Of a stretch of 64,000 nt of DNA, positions 24,020 to 36,690 are shown in pieces. The stretch comes from Podarcis raffonei. Taxonomy: Eukaryota; Chordata; Lepidosauria; Squamata; Lacertidae. The stretch spans positions 39,066,001-39,130,000 of the forward strand of contig NC_070614.1 of NCBI RefSeq assembly GCF_027172205.1, written 5' to 3'. Within the stretch, counting starts at the first letter, position 1. Each line of letters starts with the position of its first letter. The notes beneath the pieces are model-generated. The model worked only from the letters and a program-made list of their open reading frames with translations. It made no database searches and was not told where the DNA came from. A program made the translations under genes and the position numbers.

Positions 24020-25373
24020 TACCAAGGATGAGGTAAAGAAAAGGAGGTAGCAATGGAGGCATGGATAAAGTGAGGCCAGGATCATCTAGGAGAGGGCTGC
24101 GAGGGCCTTAGTGGATTTCAGGGGTGTGGACTGGGCTGAAAGAATGACAGCAATGGAGGAATATAGCAGCAGGACAAGAAACCAAGGAGACTGAGGGTGG
24201 AGGGCTGTGAACTAGGGTTCCTCTGCCCTTGAGAGAGGAAATGGGAGTCTTGTGCATCAATTTAAACCCATAGCACTAGGAGGCAGAACTCCTGGGTTAT
24301 GTAACTAAGCTTGCTAAGATACTTGGCAGCCAAGTTCCATTATTGGTTTAACCCTATACATCTGGAAATGTCATGGATCTACCTCTCTCTTTTGAGGGGG
24401 GGATTCCCATTAAACCCCACATGTAGAAGGCATTTTTAAGAAACACCATAACTCCAAGAAAGCCCCCCCCCATTTTTATCCCTCCCCTGAACACTTTCCA
24501 AGTCAGGAATTGCCTGTTAATTCTCCACAAAGGGTCAATTCAAACACACAATAACTGAGGCAAAGCAGTTGTGCTGCAGGGACAGAAACACCTGAAAGTT
24601 TTTCAAGTGGTGGCACAGGGAAAAGAATGAATGAAGAATATTTCAATTGGCTACATTCCCAGATGATAATTGCATCCTGTATGAAAAACATACAAATCAG
24701 GGAGGAGGCAGGTGTAGTTAAGATGTTTGGGCTACACCCAGTGACATAGCCAGAGAGAGAGAAATAGAGGACCAAGCAAAAATTTCAATATCAAGCCTGC
24801 AATGTTTTGTATAGATCCTTATCCCTCCTCATCACTAGCAGAACAGAGTTAGTCATAAAAAGATGCACAGATAAGGAATTTTGCTTAATCCCTATGGGGC
24901 ACAAGATAAAACTCTTTGTGCAGCAATTTGGGGTGTGTGTGTGCAAAATTACGTCATCTCCCATTACAGAAGGATCTGGTTAAGTAGACCTGAGAATGAC
25001 CTTTTCTTCATAACCTGAAGAGCTTCTGCCAGTTTACAATTTAGGGCAGCAAAGTACTGCATAACCCTGGGCATGAAATGGGTGGGAGGCAGCAGAAAGG
25101 GCTCTAACTGAAACTGTGGAAGTCCAGACATTCCTCACACTGATGAAGAAGGGTACAAGATGCACCTGGGGCCTGCAGTGGGGCGGGAGAATTACATAAC
25201 ACATTTACCAGTCAGTGGTGGGTAAGAATAGTGTGTTGAGGTTCAAGAGTAGCGCTGTGAGGGTTATACCTCTGCAATCTGTGGGTGGAGCCAGAAATAA
25301 ATCTGTTTGGGAAGGTGGTTATCACTCAGGTTTGAGTAACACTTTCTTCGTCCATTTTTTTTATGCATACTTT

Positions 25374-25434
25374 GCATCGCAAGAGTTGGACAAGATGATC
25401 CTTGAGGTCCCTTCCAACTCTACAATTCTATGAA
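25374..25434 (+). repeat. CR1-like 3' tail fragment
   Basis: The bases GTTGGACAAGATGATCCTTG, followed by TCCCTTCCAACTCTACAATT and CTATGA, are the typical 3' end of CR1 LINEs and of SINEs that borrow that tail. The upstream part is too diverged to name. Confidence 0.55.
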
Positions 25435-25939
25435 AAAGTCCCAGGATCAACCTATTCCATATTCGGGGAGGTCTGGGAAAGACCCATCTGAATCCCTGGG
25501 CAGCTGCTGCAAACCACTACTGTGACCTAAGTGGACTAATAGTCTGAAATGGTGTCAGGCAGTTTCCTAGACATTAATAAAATAGCATAGGGAGAGAACC
25601 AGGACGAGAACACAGTGTGAGGGAAGGTGCTTGCAAGAGGCAGCAGGGTTGCAAGCCTGCAGTAAGTAGAAGAGCCCCCATCTATATTGGGGTCGATCTA
25701 GAATTAGTAATGTGGTGTTGACCACCAAGGTAAAATGCAGGATGGGGTGGGAATCTGACTGCATCTACGGGGAAAGCAGCGGATACACGAGAGGCTTGAA
25801 GGAAACAGTCATCCGTGCTAAGTTATAAGGTTAAAGATAAAAGTCAATAGATGGGATGAGAATTCCAGCTTGAGGTTGGATGTGCATATGAGTTGGCGGG
25901 GAGGGGAGCGAAGGGAGAAGTGACATAACGCAGGTTTCT

Positions 25940-26650
25940 GGTTGGGGGCCAGCTGTGAGGCTACTGGATGCAGGAGGAGAAGAGGGAAGGGGCGGAGGGA
26001 GCGGGTCGCGCAGGCGAACCGGGCGGGCGGGCGGGGGGCGAACCGAGTTCGCAGTGGCCGGCCGGGCGGGCGGAGCGGGGGGCGACGAATCATGGGACGG
26101 GACGGAAGTTAACCCAAGCGAGGGAGCGGGCTGGCGGGGAGGCCCTGGGGCCCAACCTATGCGGCCGAGCGGGGGGGGGCGAGCAGGTCTGGCTCCAGGA
26201 CGGCGCACTCACCGGTGTGTGGCGCTGCCCCAGCCTCCTCCGCGCCCCCGGCAGGGGCTGCTCCTTGTGCGGCAGGATTGGTGCTGGGGGGAAGCCCCCT
26301 GGCCCTCGCCTTGCCCCCAGCGAACGCGGGGGGCGTTTCTGGTCCCACTGGGGTGGGGGGTGGAGGGGGCACTGCCAGGCTGCAACTCACACAGGCCCGG
26401 CCGGAACCGGAAACCTCCCTCCCCAAGGAAGAAGGCCGTTTCCTGCCCTCCCCTCGTACCCACAATCCTCTCCGCATTCTGACCTCCCCTCCCTCCGTTC
26501 CGTGGCCCAGAGGCCCTTGCGCGCGAGTGCGCGAGAGCGCGTGCTGGCTTCGGCTCCCTCCTCCGCTGCTGCTGGGGTAGCGTCGTATCCTGCCGCCTCC
26601 CCGCTCCCCGTGTCCCTTTGCTGCTGCAATTCAATGCCATGCAGAAATAG
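25940..26650 (-). promoter_or_regulatory. CpG-island promoter and first exon of the ZNF865 homologue
   Basis: A dense run of CpG and G+C-rich sequence lies 7 kb upstream of the ZNF865 coding exon in its direction of transcription. A strong minus-strand donor, CACCG/GTGAGTG, ends an exon at 26213. That would join the acceptor before 18968 as a 5' UTR exon. The transcription start should lie between about 26250 and 26640. Long overlapping open frames here reflect base composition and not genes. Confidence 0.7.
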
Positions 26651-26659
26651 TGCCTCGTC

Positions 26660-29600
26660 AGGCGCTCCTCAGCCTGTTTGCAGCCCGGTTGGGGTTACCA
26701 ACTTGCCCCGTGTTGGTGTGCGTGTTTTCTGGCATAGCCTCGCCGCCTTTAGCAGGTTGCTTGACAGGCAGAAAACTTCAGCAGGAAAAAGCTTTTCCTG
26801 ACATGGAGGCGAAGCGCTGAGAAGCCGCGTATTTGCCATATATCTGCCTGCCAGGCAACCGGCAAACGGCACAGGAATTGGGGTGAGCGATAGGAAGGAT
26901 GGGGTTGCAGTTTTAATTTGTTGTTGTCTTGCTGAGTTATATTATTATGTTTATTTCTTGGAGTTTTTTAATTGTATGTTGCCTGTGAATTGGTTTTATT
27001 CACACTGCTGGACACCATCCTGGAATTTTTTGATTTAGCTACAAATATTTTAAGTAAACGAATATTGTGGGGCATGACTGGCTCTAAAGTAAATGTCTGC
27101 GTACTTTCTAAATTGAAACTTGTCAGGCGGTAAGCCCCATTGGATTCAATATGACCGACTTCTGAGAACATGTGGTTAAGATGGTGTTGCAAATTTCCAA
27201 GAGCACTTCATGGAAAACAACAGCAAAAGGACCTGTGGCACCTTAAGAGCTTTTGCCACAACAGTTGATGCAAAATAACAGGCACACAATGAACCAGTGT
27301 GATACATCCTGCCTGCTTAATACAGGTATATCAAGAATGTAATCTTCAGTTACTTCTTAAAAAAAAAAAAATCTAATGTCCTCAATGACCAATCAGCATT
27401 CAAGCAAGTGAATTGGAGAGTCAAATTCTTCACCCAACAGATTTTTCATTCTGCAACATCAACTCCACTTCAGTTTGATGAGTACTGCCAAGTGTGGGCT
27501 GCAAATGTGCACAGAGCAGGACCAAGGAGGAGAAGACTATTTCCCCATCCTCAGAAAAGCAGACTTAATCACACAGAACAGCAAATTTCAGTCTACTTTA
27601 CTCTCCTCACCTTAAGAGGTGCCACTGTGTGCTAGAATGGAAGAAGGGCTCACAATGCTAAACATTTTGAAGTTTTGGCCCATAAAGTTGCTAAATAGAT
27701 TTCCATTGGAGACTCCACAAAGGTTTGGTAAATTCCAGAAACTTACAATTCACATTTATGTATGATACAGATATAGCCCACTTTATCAGTTAGCCTCAAC
27801 CTCGGTAATTGTATCCTCAGAACTGGTCCCTGAATTGTGACCATTATCTCAGGTTAGGAGAGATGCCCAATTTTCTGCTCAAAAATACTGGCACTACTGA
27901 TAGCACTTGGAGCATGTGGAAATTGTAAGGAGGTACTTTTTAAAAAATGCACTGATGCTTGTGAGGGGAAGCGTGCCTTCTCTGAAAGATAACTATCTAA
28001 AAAGTAGCAGGGAGATAAAACACGGAAGAAAAATTCTAGTTATATAGCCTACTCTTATATAATTTTGGCCCAGTGAAATTCCAACTGCTTGTAAACCATC
28101 TGCAGGCATGGCATCTAGCAAGGAGCCCTGACCCCGCTATTTTTAGATTAAATATGTGTATTACCAACACTCAGTCTTCCATATCCAGAAACACAGGAAA
28201 CTTGAGGGGAATTTTATTTAGTCTGTTTATTTAAGGGTTTGGTGTTTTTTTTATCCCACCGTTCAGTCCCCAAGCTGGGCCCTCAAGGCAGATTACATAA
28301 TTTCTTAAATAAAAATACAGTTATAAATACAATAAATGTATAATAAAGGGACAGACCAGAACCTTTAGGTTTTAAATAGCTCTAATTTGAATGGTTCTCT
28401 TTGGATTTTGTTGTGTGTGTGGTTGGAGGAGGCGGGGGGGGGGGAAGAGAGTACTAAAGGTACAGATAACCTCGCCTCCAGCTCTTAAGACTCTTGTCTC
28501 TCTCTTTAAGGCGTGGTTGACACATGCCTATTTATCATCTCAGGACTGGAGCATCAACTCTGCATGTGTGAATTAGTGAGCCAAACAACCACAGGCAGAA
28601 CTTCCATATCACTTCACCTCAAACACAGTGCCATTAAATTACAGATAGTAGGCCACGGTGTTTGTGAGCACATCTCCTCCCAAGCAGCCCCGCCAGCCTG
28701 CCATTTTGAGCGACAATATTGTGTGGATAAAGGTCCTCGTGGTGTCAGTTCCATCCTCACAGGGAATACCACAGGGTTGTCTATCTTTAAAGGTGGCATT
28801 AGCTTCCCAAAACAAAACCTCCCAAATCATCCAAACCAGCAGCCACCATGTGGCGTGGACTGGACCAGTGGTTTAACAGATGTCTCAAGCTATCTCCCAT
28901 AGGGGAGGAAAAACCCAGCTGGCATAAACAATACTGGCATGGCGTATTACACTGAGAGAATCCCAAATCCCAGCTTCCATAATTTTGTTTCTCTTTTTTA
29001 AGAGCTTCATATCCCCGTGGCTAAAAAGGAAAACAGTGATGCGATAGTGTGTTTCCATTTAATCCTTCTGCAGCCTTCACGACAGCCAAGGCCTTGAGGC
29101 CCTTCTTAACAAAGATTCTGCTTGTAACAACCCAACTGTGCGCTCAAGGTGGTCTCCATGGCAACAAAGATAACTTGGAGGCCTGGGCATACAAGACAGC
29201 CCTGGAGGTAGTTCAAGGCAAAAGCTTGGCTCCAGTCCTCCAGCTCACATGCAGTATGCGGAGGGAGGGAGAGAGAGGGAGAGCCTTTGATGGGAAGAGA
29301 GGCAATCTTGTTGGATGGGCAGCAAGGCCTCCACGAAACAGGGCGCCATATTTTACAATGCTAGTCAGGTTTCAGACCTGGAACACACTGTCTTCATCTC
29401 TGGTGGCGCTAGAGGGAGGAAATTAGCTGGGGGAAGGGGCTTTAAGTGGGTAGGCTCTCTCATATGTTTCAGAGGGCAAAATGGAAAACAAAGTTTGCTT
29501 GCTTATCCACCAGCTGCAATTTTGAGTGGCCTGCCAGTGCCAGCTACATCAGTGGAAGGGAGGATGAGATGATTATTATTTTCAGAGCTGGTGTTTACAC

Positions 29601-29838
29601 ATTCTTCCCCTGCCTCTTGTAGTGATGTCTATGGAGAATAGAAATGACCTTGATAACAGCACAGCTAGCATGAGCAAGATTTTAGATATTGGCTCCCCTT
29701 TTTAAAGCTTAAAAAGGCGTGACTAATAGAGTAGGGATGGGAGACTGTGTGTGTGTGTGCCACATTGCTAGTTTTAATTTGCCATTCTGCTGAAAACAGG
29801 CACTCTCACACATACATGCATCCTCTTGTCCACTCATT
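26660..29838. other. Intergenic, no gene seen
   Basis: No coding exon is recognisable. Degraded interspersed repeats are present: an AAGCCCCATTGGATTCAAT segment near 27130, an ACCTGTGGCACCTTAAGAGC segment near 27231, and a TTATCCCACCGTTCAG segment near 28251 of LINE-like type. None can be bounded by eye. Confidence 0.4.
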
Positions 29839-29839
29839 T

Positions 29840-29980
29840 CATAGAATTATAGAATTGTAAAGTTGGAAGGGACCACAAGGACCATCTAGTCCAACCCCCT
29901 GCAATGCAAGAATCTTTTGCCCAACACGGAGCTCAAGCCCATGACCCTGAGATTATCTACTGACTGAGTTATCCCAGCTT
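29840..29980 (-). mobile_element. tRNA-derived SINE with a CR1-like tail
   Basis: On the minus strand the head reads AACTCAGTCAGTAGATAATC followed by a B-box-like GGGCTTGAGCTCC. It runs into GGGGGTTGGACTAGATGGTC and ends in ACAATTCTATAATTCTATGA. The same family occurs at 37973-38112 in the opposite orientation. A CA microsatellite starts just beyond the head. Confidence 0.7.
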
Positions 29981-29997
29981 CTGTCCTCCCTCTCTCT

Positions 29998-29998
<1 letters not shown>

Positions 29999-30040
<42 letters not shown>
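29999..30040. repeat. (AC)n microsatellite
   Basis: Twenty-one uninterrupted AC units. Shorter AC runs occur at about 37778-37796, 39658-39688 and 41048-41072. Confidence 0.95.
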
Positions 30041-30043
<3 letters not shown>

Positions 30044-30049
30044 TAATGA

Positions 30050-33000
30050 AGCCTTCTCTGCTCCCTGTTAGGCTTTTGATAAAGGAAATTAGGCTTCAAG
30101 AGAAATTCTGGAGGTGCTAGCAGTGAATTTTTGAGTGCTCTCATATCTCCTTATCTCATGCAGACTGTTCAACCCATGTCACCTCTTATCATCTGCAATT
30201 TAGAAAGTTGGGGGTCCACATCATTTTCAGTAGCATGGAGTGACTACAACCAACCCTGCTTTCTCCAACTGCCACGAGGATGTTCATAAAGTTTTCATTT
30301 AGCATCAAATTGGACAGACACCCTGTTAGACACACCACTTGAAACTGAATCAGTAAGGGAATTGGTCTATGTCATTAACAGTGAGCAGTGGCTCACCTTG
30401 CAGACTGGACCTCCACTCTTGTTTTCTCTCTGAGCTGCTGTAAATCACTGGTAGGAGTGTTTTGCAGTGCCATGAAGAAAACCACTTGATAGTGGCAGAT
30501 CCATATGGGGAACCACTGTGCATTCGTAAGTTGTGACTGAGCAGCCAACAATTTCTCAAGCTGCTTCTACACTGCTTCTTACTTGTGTAATAAGAACTTT
30601 GTTTAGGAAAGGAATTGCAAGGAAGCAGCCATAAATGAAATGGGAGACTCAACCCACAGTTATGATTGTGAGGAAGGAAGAAAGGGAATGTTAGCTATTT
30701 TCATATTGATGTAACACAGAGTACAAGGATGTGACCTTGTAAGCAGGTCATTGAATGCTTGTGCAATCACGCACCTGGGCAAATCTCAGTTCAGATCAAG
30801 TGCAACAGCATAAAGACAGGAGAAAACATCCAACCCTCATGTACATCACATGCCAAATATATGTAAAATAATTATAAAACTCCGGGTTACGGTAATATGA
30901 CAGTGTGGTCTCACTTCTGCAGACATTGCCCCTTTTTGGATTCTAACCATTTCTTGTATCAAAAGCCTACACTTTTTAAACAGAAATAATGGAGAATCAC
31001 CATGCTGATTTCTCTCCATCTGCAGCATGCTCTCTCATACTCTTCCTCCCATGTGTTCTGCCCTGTAAGGGATGCCTTGTGTTTGATTAGGGAAGTCGCC
31101 TTCAAAATGTAAGACAGACATTGCCAAAGCTCAAATTCCCCTTTTGCTTCCCTCCAAATATATCCTGATTGAGACACTGTCCAACCCAAGGCAATTTGCT
31201 ACCAGAGGTGAAGGACAAGATGGCGCCTCCTCTCATTCCATGCGCAGAAACTAAGAGGACTGGCAACTAACGGGACATCAGCCTCTACCACGCAGACTAG
31301 TTTAGAAGGTGCAGAGCAGGTTGTATGCCACACACAGATGTGACCTCCAACACTTCGATGCCACTCCATCTCCCCATAATCTGCTGCTCCACTCTGCCTA
31401 ATGGTAGGGCTAGCTCTGTTTGGGACCATTTAAAACAGCCAGTGGTGACTGTCACACACTGGAACTGGTACAGCAGAAAGCAGAGAGCCCAAAAGTAGAT
31501 GGAGCCAGAGCCAACGAGATACAGAGCCAAATAATTCTAGTTTAGTCCCTATTCCTTTCCCCTGGTGAGTTCTACAAGGGGCAACACAGAGACTAATGAG
31601 GAGGAAGCTGCTACAGGCACAGCCACCCCAGGCTGCTTGTATGCAAGAAGGCAGGCGGCTGGCAGCTGGTTGGAAGCAGGCTAAGGTTGGTGGGGCATTG
31701 CCCTATTTGCCCTAATGGGGGCCTCCACTGAAAGCAGCCATGTTCTTTCCCAAAGAGAACACTGTGAGTTTATGTAAACTTGCTGCCTCCCACTTCTTTT
31801 AATTTGCTAGGGGGGGTGGAATTGTAGATGAGAAGCCCAAAAGTATATGGGTTGAACAGTCTACAAGTACAGTAGTGGGAAATGTAAGTTCTGTGAAGGG
31901 GCTTGAGATTCCTCACAGAATTTTCAGCACTTTTCACAAAACATTGATGTTTCAAGACTTTATCCAGAGAAAGCACGAGTTAACATTTGTGGTGCAGTGG
32001 TAGCACCGGCACATCTGCCCTGCTCATTCTTTGTCAAGATCTTGCTTCATGCGGCACTCTGGACCAGATGATGGCCTAACACCTCAGCCCTAAACACATT
32101 TATTTAAAAGTAATTCTGGCTGATTTGAATGCAATTTACTTGTAAGTGTATGTGCTTAGGACTGAGGTATTAAGCGCACATCATCTCTGGATGTTGAGAG
32201 GGAAACAGGGAAGAAAGCTGCAGTGTGTAGAAGGGAGGGATTGGGGCCTGTTGTCCTTCCCTTTGTCCTTCCTTTCAGTCCTTCACTTCCAGACATGTAT
32301 TCAAATTGGATCTCTGCCTACACATTAGGATTTTGCCTCACACCTATCGAGAAGTGCACACACATATACACAAAGACATAGAACTCCACATGTACCCAGA
32401 TTTTTCAATTCCCTCAAACTCTAGACTCAAGCACGCACATTATGGGCTGAGGGAGAGATCTCCAAACCTTAGATCACACTTTTTGGAAAGATGGGGGCAG
32501 GGGAAGAACGGGGAAGGAGGAAAAAGGAGACAACTGCTCTTTTGCATATGTTAATTCATTGAAAAGTTTGCAAACTTGAAAATGCCCCACTGCATGGAGG
32601 AGCCAAGAAAGCAACTCAGAATGGGGCAAATAATCTTACAGAGGACCAACGTGTATCGGCATTTTGTTTGGTACAAACCGGGAGAGGAGCACACATCACC
32701 CAGTGCCCATTCCTCTGGGAAACCACAAGAAACAGCAAATTCCCCAGTTTCTTTTGCTATACTCTGCTACAGAGTTTAACACATAACACTGTTTCTCCAA
32801 TCTCTCAACAGCTCCGGATGTCATGATATAATTGTTGGAAGGAGGGGACAGTCATGTTTCCCTGTCCACCAGTAGCATTCTCCAGTCTTTGGTGATGCCC
32901 ACCCATTGATACTTCAAAGGCCATAATATTCTAGAGCAGCTCTAGGAAACGGTCCTATCCTCAGTCTCATGCCCTCGCTTGAGGGGGCGGGAAAAGTCTC

Positions 33001-33090
33001 AATGCAGTTACAGAGGTTTAAGTCCTTTTAGACAGTTGCAGGGCAGAGTACATGTCCCAGTCCCTGGTGCCCCCCGCCCCCCCTAGTTTT
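30050..33090. other. Downstream flank and possible 3' UTR of ZNF524
   Basis: No coding exon seen. A minus-strand AATAAA at 32104-32099 lies about 1 kb past the ZNF524 stop and is a candidate poly(A) signal for that gene. The remainder is unannotated intergenic sequence. Confidence 0.4.
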
Positions 33091-33097
33091 TGCATAT

Positions 33098-34042
33098 TTA
33101 TGAGGGCTGGATCCCAGGCTTGTCTTTGTCCTTGCTGTGTTCTGTCTCTGGTATCTGTGACATAGCTACTGGAGTGCTTCCTGCCCCGCCTTCTGCAGCT
33201 TCTCCCCAGTGGCTCCCATCCCCGACCCAGTCCTCCACCGATTCATTGGTCCAGCCACTCCCAAGTTCCTCCGGCCCCCAGTCACCGCTTCCCGCCACCA
33301 CTTCCGATTCCCAGTCTCCTGTCGTCGTCCAGCTGCCACCTCCCTCCTCGACGGAGCGCTGGTAGTAGGTCTCACGGGCGTGCTTGCGCTTGGCGTGTCG
33401 GCGGAGGGTGTTGCGCTCCGTGAAGCGCAACCGGCAGATCTGGCACTGGTACGGCTTCTCCCCGGTGTGGACTCGCTGGTGGCGCAGGAGCTCCCCGGAT
33501 TCCCGGAAGCCCTTGCAGCAGACCGGGCAACTGAAGGGCCGTTCGCCGGTGTGGATGTGCTTGTGCCTCTGAAGGTGCGAGGAGCGCTTGAAAGCCTTGC
33601 CGCACTCGCGGCACACGTACGGCTTGCTCTCCGAATGGGTGATGCTGTGGCGCTCCAGGTCCGACTGGTACAGGAACGTCCGTAGGCAAATGGGGCAGAA
33701 GTACAGCTGCCGGGGCGGCGGGGCTGATGCCAATAGCTCGGGCTCAGAGGATTGCATCTGCCCAGCCTGCTCGACCTCTTGGCGGGACACAGTGTGGGGC
33801 ACCCCTTCAGCATCAATCAACACCATGGACCCTTCGTCTGCGGCGTCTCCCTCTCCTGGCGGATCAAGATGCTTGGAGGCCGGAGGGGAGGCCTGTGCAT
33901 TGGACCGCCCCCCTCTGTGCCTGGTCAGCGCCGAATGCAGTTTGGGCCCCCACAGGGCAATGCTGTAGATCTCGGGATGAGAAGGCCTGTCCTCTAAGGC
34001 CGTGTGGTTCTGGGGGCTGTCATTGCTGAGTGGGGTCTGCAT
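33098..34042 (-). CDS. ZNF524: Four-finger C2H2 protein, ZNF524 homologue
   Basis: Probable nuclear DNA-binding protein. The preferred start is the ATG at 34042 (MQTPLSNDSP, 314 residues), because an acceptor (CTGCCCCCCAG, exon start 34059) lies just upstream and human ZNF524 begins MDTP. The frame is open to another ATG at 34222 (374 residues), which remains possible. About 90 residues in, MVLIDAEGVPHTVS matches LLLIDDQGVPYTVS of human ZNF524. Four fingers follow: CPICLRTFLYQSDLERHSITH, CRECGKAFKRSSHLQRHKHIH, CPVCCKGFRESGELLRHQRVH and CQICRLRFTERNTLRRHAKRKH. The last one has the five-residue His spacing also seen in human. The C-terminal tail is acidic, rich in Gly and Ser, and contains six tryptophans in GSW/GDW-like settings. 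The gene lies head-to-tail with ZNF865, both on the minus strand, as in human. Confidence 0.9.
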   Translation of the reverse strand: MQTPLSNDSPQNHTALEDRPSHPEIYSIALWGPKLHSALTRHRGGRSNAQASPPASKHLDPPGEGDAADEGSMVLIDAEGVPHTVSRQEVEQAGQMQSSEPELLASAPPPRQLYFCPICLRTFLYQSDLERHSITHSESKPYVCRECGKAFKRSSHLQRHKHIHTGERPFSCPVCCKGFRESGELLRHQRVHTGEKPYQCQICRLRFTERNTLRRHAKRKHARETYYQRSVEEGGGSWTTTGDWESEVVAGSGDWGPEELGSGWTNESVEDWVGDGSHWGEAAEGGAGSTPVAMSQIPETEHSKDKDKPGIQPS

Positions 34043-34249
34043 ATAGTGAGCCCAAGGAACTGGGGGGCAGGTTTCTATCACCTGGTTTTCAAGCCCGACG
34101 CTGCCATGGTTTTCCGCTCGTGGCCAACTACTCCCGCCTGGCACCAGCACCCGAGCCTTTGCCTGCAGCTCCGCTGGATGCCCATCACCCCTGTCGACAT
34201 GCCACCTGTGAGATGGCTCCATTGGGCACCAGGAACAAGAGCGCGTTCA

Positions 34250-36690
34250 GCTACAGGGACATCGCTGCGGAGACGGGAGAACAGTGAGAACCACAGAGAA
34301 GCCCACCAGGAAGACCCCGCCACCCCAGCAATGCATTTGGTCTTCTGCAAAAGTATAAGCGCCACTACCATCTTTGCATTTCAGACCCCGAGAAGACATC
34401 CAAGTATTCATTCCAAAAGACATGGGGTGATAGCCAACTGAGCCACACTCAGCGTAGGCCCACTGATTTCTGTGGGTCTACTCGGAGTATGACTTCGTTG
34501 GCTAGTACCCTAGGCGCCTTAAATTACAGTGGCAAAAAGCACTGGGGCACCTTAGAGATCAAGAGTGCAACATTTACGGAAGTGATTCCTTTTGAACTCA
34601 GCAGGGTTAACCCTCAAGCTACATGAACTATGAATGAGATTCCAATTCCCCAGCCTCCTCACCAGTTAATGCCTCCTCCAAAGTGGGCTGAAATCTAAAA
34701 CATTTAAAAGAAACCCTAAGTGTATATGTGCACTCTGTGCACACTTACCTGAATCTCTAACCGTATGTGAAGTTCTTTTAAAATATACACTGAATTGTGG
34801 GTGTGACTACGCACTAAAGCATGGATATAATGGTGCACAGTGTCTGCACATGTGCACAGTCTAAATTGGTCTTAAGAGAGTCTTGCAGATAATATCTTCC
34901 CTTGTGGATGGGAATGCAAACGTGCATATGTCTACAAGGTATCTGTGAGCAAAAACATATACACAAAGACATGCATTTTACGTCTGTGAATAACTGTGTG
35001 TACAGTTATTCACTGTACATTCATGACATTTGCATGCGAGTGCACCCTAACTTCATATATGAACATGCACTGCATCAGCAAGAGGGTCTGTGCTACTCAT
35101 ACTTAAGATCTGTTAACACCAATAATCTAATTTTAACCATCCTGCCATACCCAGAACCCAGGACAGATCAAGCGTGCAGTTTTCCTCCAGCTTTCAATAT
35201 GCACTCATGAGTGAAGTGGGAATTCTAAACTGAATTAGCCATTCCAAGGATGCAGATTGGGTAGCTATTCCAGATAACTGAGAAGAAACCAAGTTTGATC
35301 ATGCATAGGAGGTGGGGGCTTTGACTCTGAGGCAAGGATAGAAAGAAGGAGATTGCAATTCTATGCGTGACCCTTGCCTTATATCCCTTATTGCAATTCT
35401 GCAATGTGCATCACGCTTTTGCAAGTAGAGCAGACTTGTTTACAGACATTCAGGAGGAACGCTTAGGACATTTGAATATGTACCCTAAACATAGTTCACA
35501 CAAACTATGTAATTCCCAGGGCTCCTTGGAGGTTGCCATCTATCCCCAAGATACAGCAGATGTCAGCTGCAGAAACTCACTTGCTTATCTGCTGGGAATT
35601 ACCTCTTGCCATTACTTAGATGTAGATCTGTATTACCAGGAGACAAACCTAGCAGGTATCTCTTGGCACAGCTATAATGCAGGACTCAGAGTTGAGTCTG
35701 TTCTGCTCTGGAACCCATTTCCAAACAGCCCTAGAAAACAGTCTAAGCAGAATATTAATACATTTTTAACTGGTATCTGCTGATAAAGAGCAGTCTCCCA
35801 GCCTCTCTGCAAATACTTTCTCCAGATGCTGCTCGTCCAGTTCTACAGAAATATGTTGAAATACAAAATAGAACCGACTAGAACGGCAATTACATTTTGC
35901 ACAGATCTGAAGCTTGGCAATGTTTCAGTGGATTGCGTTTGAATTCTGACCATTTTCTAACCCTACTTTCAAAATTTAACTTTGAGAAATACTTTTTAAA
36001 AACAACCCTGGTTGATTCATTTTAAAGCTATCATGCTATGCATCAGGTTGCCAAATCCAGCTCTTTTGCACTTTTCTAAACAAACAAACAAATGCTAAAG
36101 TCCAACAGCATCCACTACTGGAAATGTTAAGGGGGAAAAGAAAAGATGAATAGGGAGAGTATAAATTCACCATGTTGCTGTCAATTTGAATTAGGAAAAG
36201 AGATTCCCCCATCAGCAACATCCAATTCATTTCATTTCCACAATCCACCAATCCTACAGATTGTTAACACTGGAGAAAAGGGAGTCATGCACAGTCTTTC
36301 AGCTAAATTCCTGTGACCAAGTCCCTGTCACAGCCATAACATAAGAACCAGCTTCGTTGCTTAATCTGAACTGAGACTTTGGCAGCCTTGGGCCAATGAA
36401 TCTTCCAGAATCTAGCGACAGATTCTAGAACGATCCTGAGCGCCCCCCTCTTTTGTGTTTTGTTTTTGGGCTGATTTTGCTCGACTATAGGGAAGAGGGC
36501 ACCTCTGGGCATGTGCTGAGTGCCCTTCCCTCACTCCCATCACGAGCCAGCCCAGAGGCATTTGGGATTATTTAAATAATAATAATAATAATAATAAATA
36601 AACAGAAGGGGCTTCTAGGGGAGCTGGATTCCCCTTGGATAGGGAACGGTAAGAGGGGGAGGAATGCATTAGAAGAACCATTTGCGTTAA
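34250..36690. other. ZNF524 first intron
   Basis: This is the stretch between the ZNF524 coding exon and its presumed first exon. I see no coding exon. A degraded repeat with GGCCCACTGATTTCTGTGGG lies near 34458, and an (AAT)n run lies at about 36577-36597. Nothing else could be bounded. Confidence 0.4.

Noticed and set aside
25818-26801. Open frames up to 277 codons in the ZNF865 CpG island
   Set aside because: They overlap in several frames on both strands and fit a non-coding first exon and promoter better.
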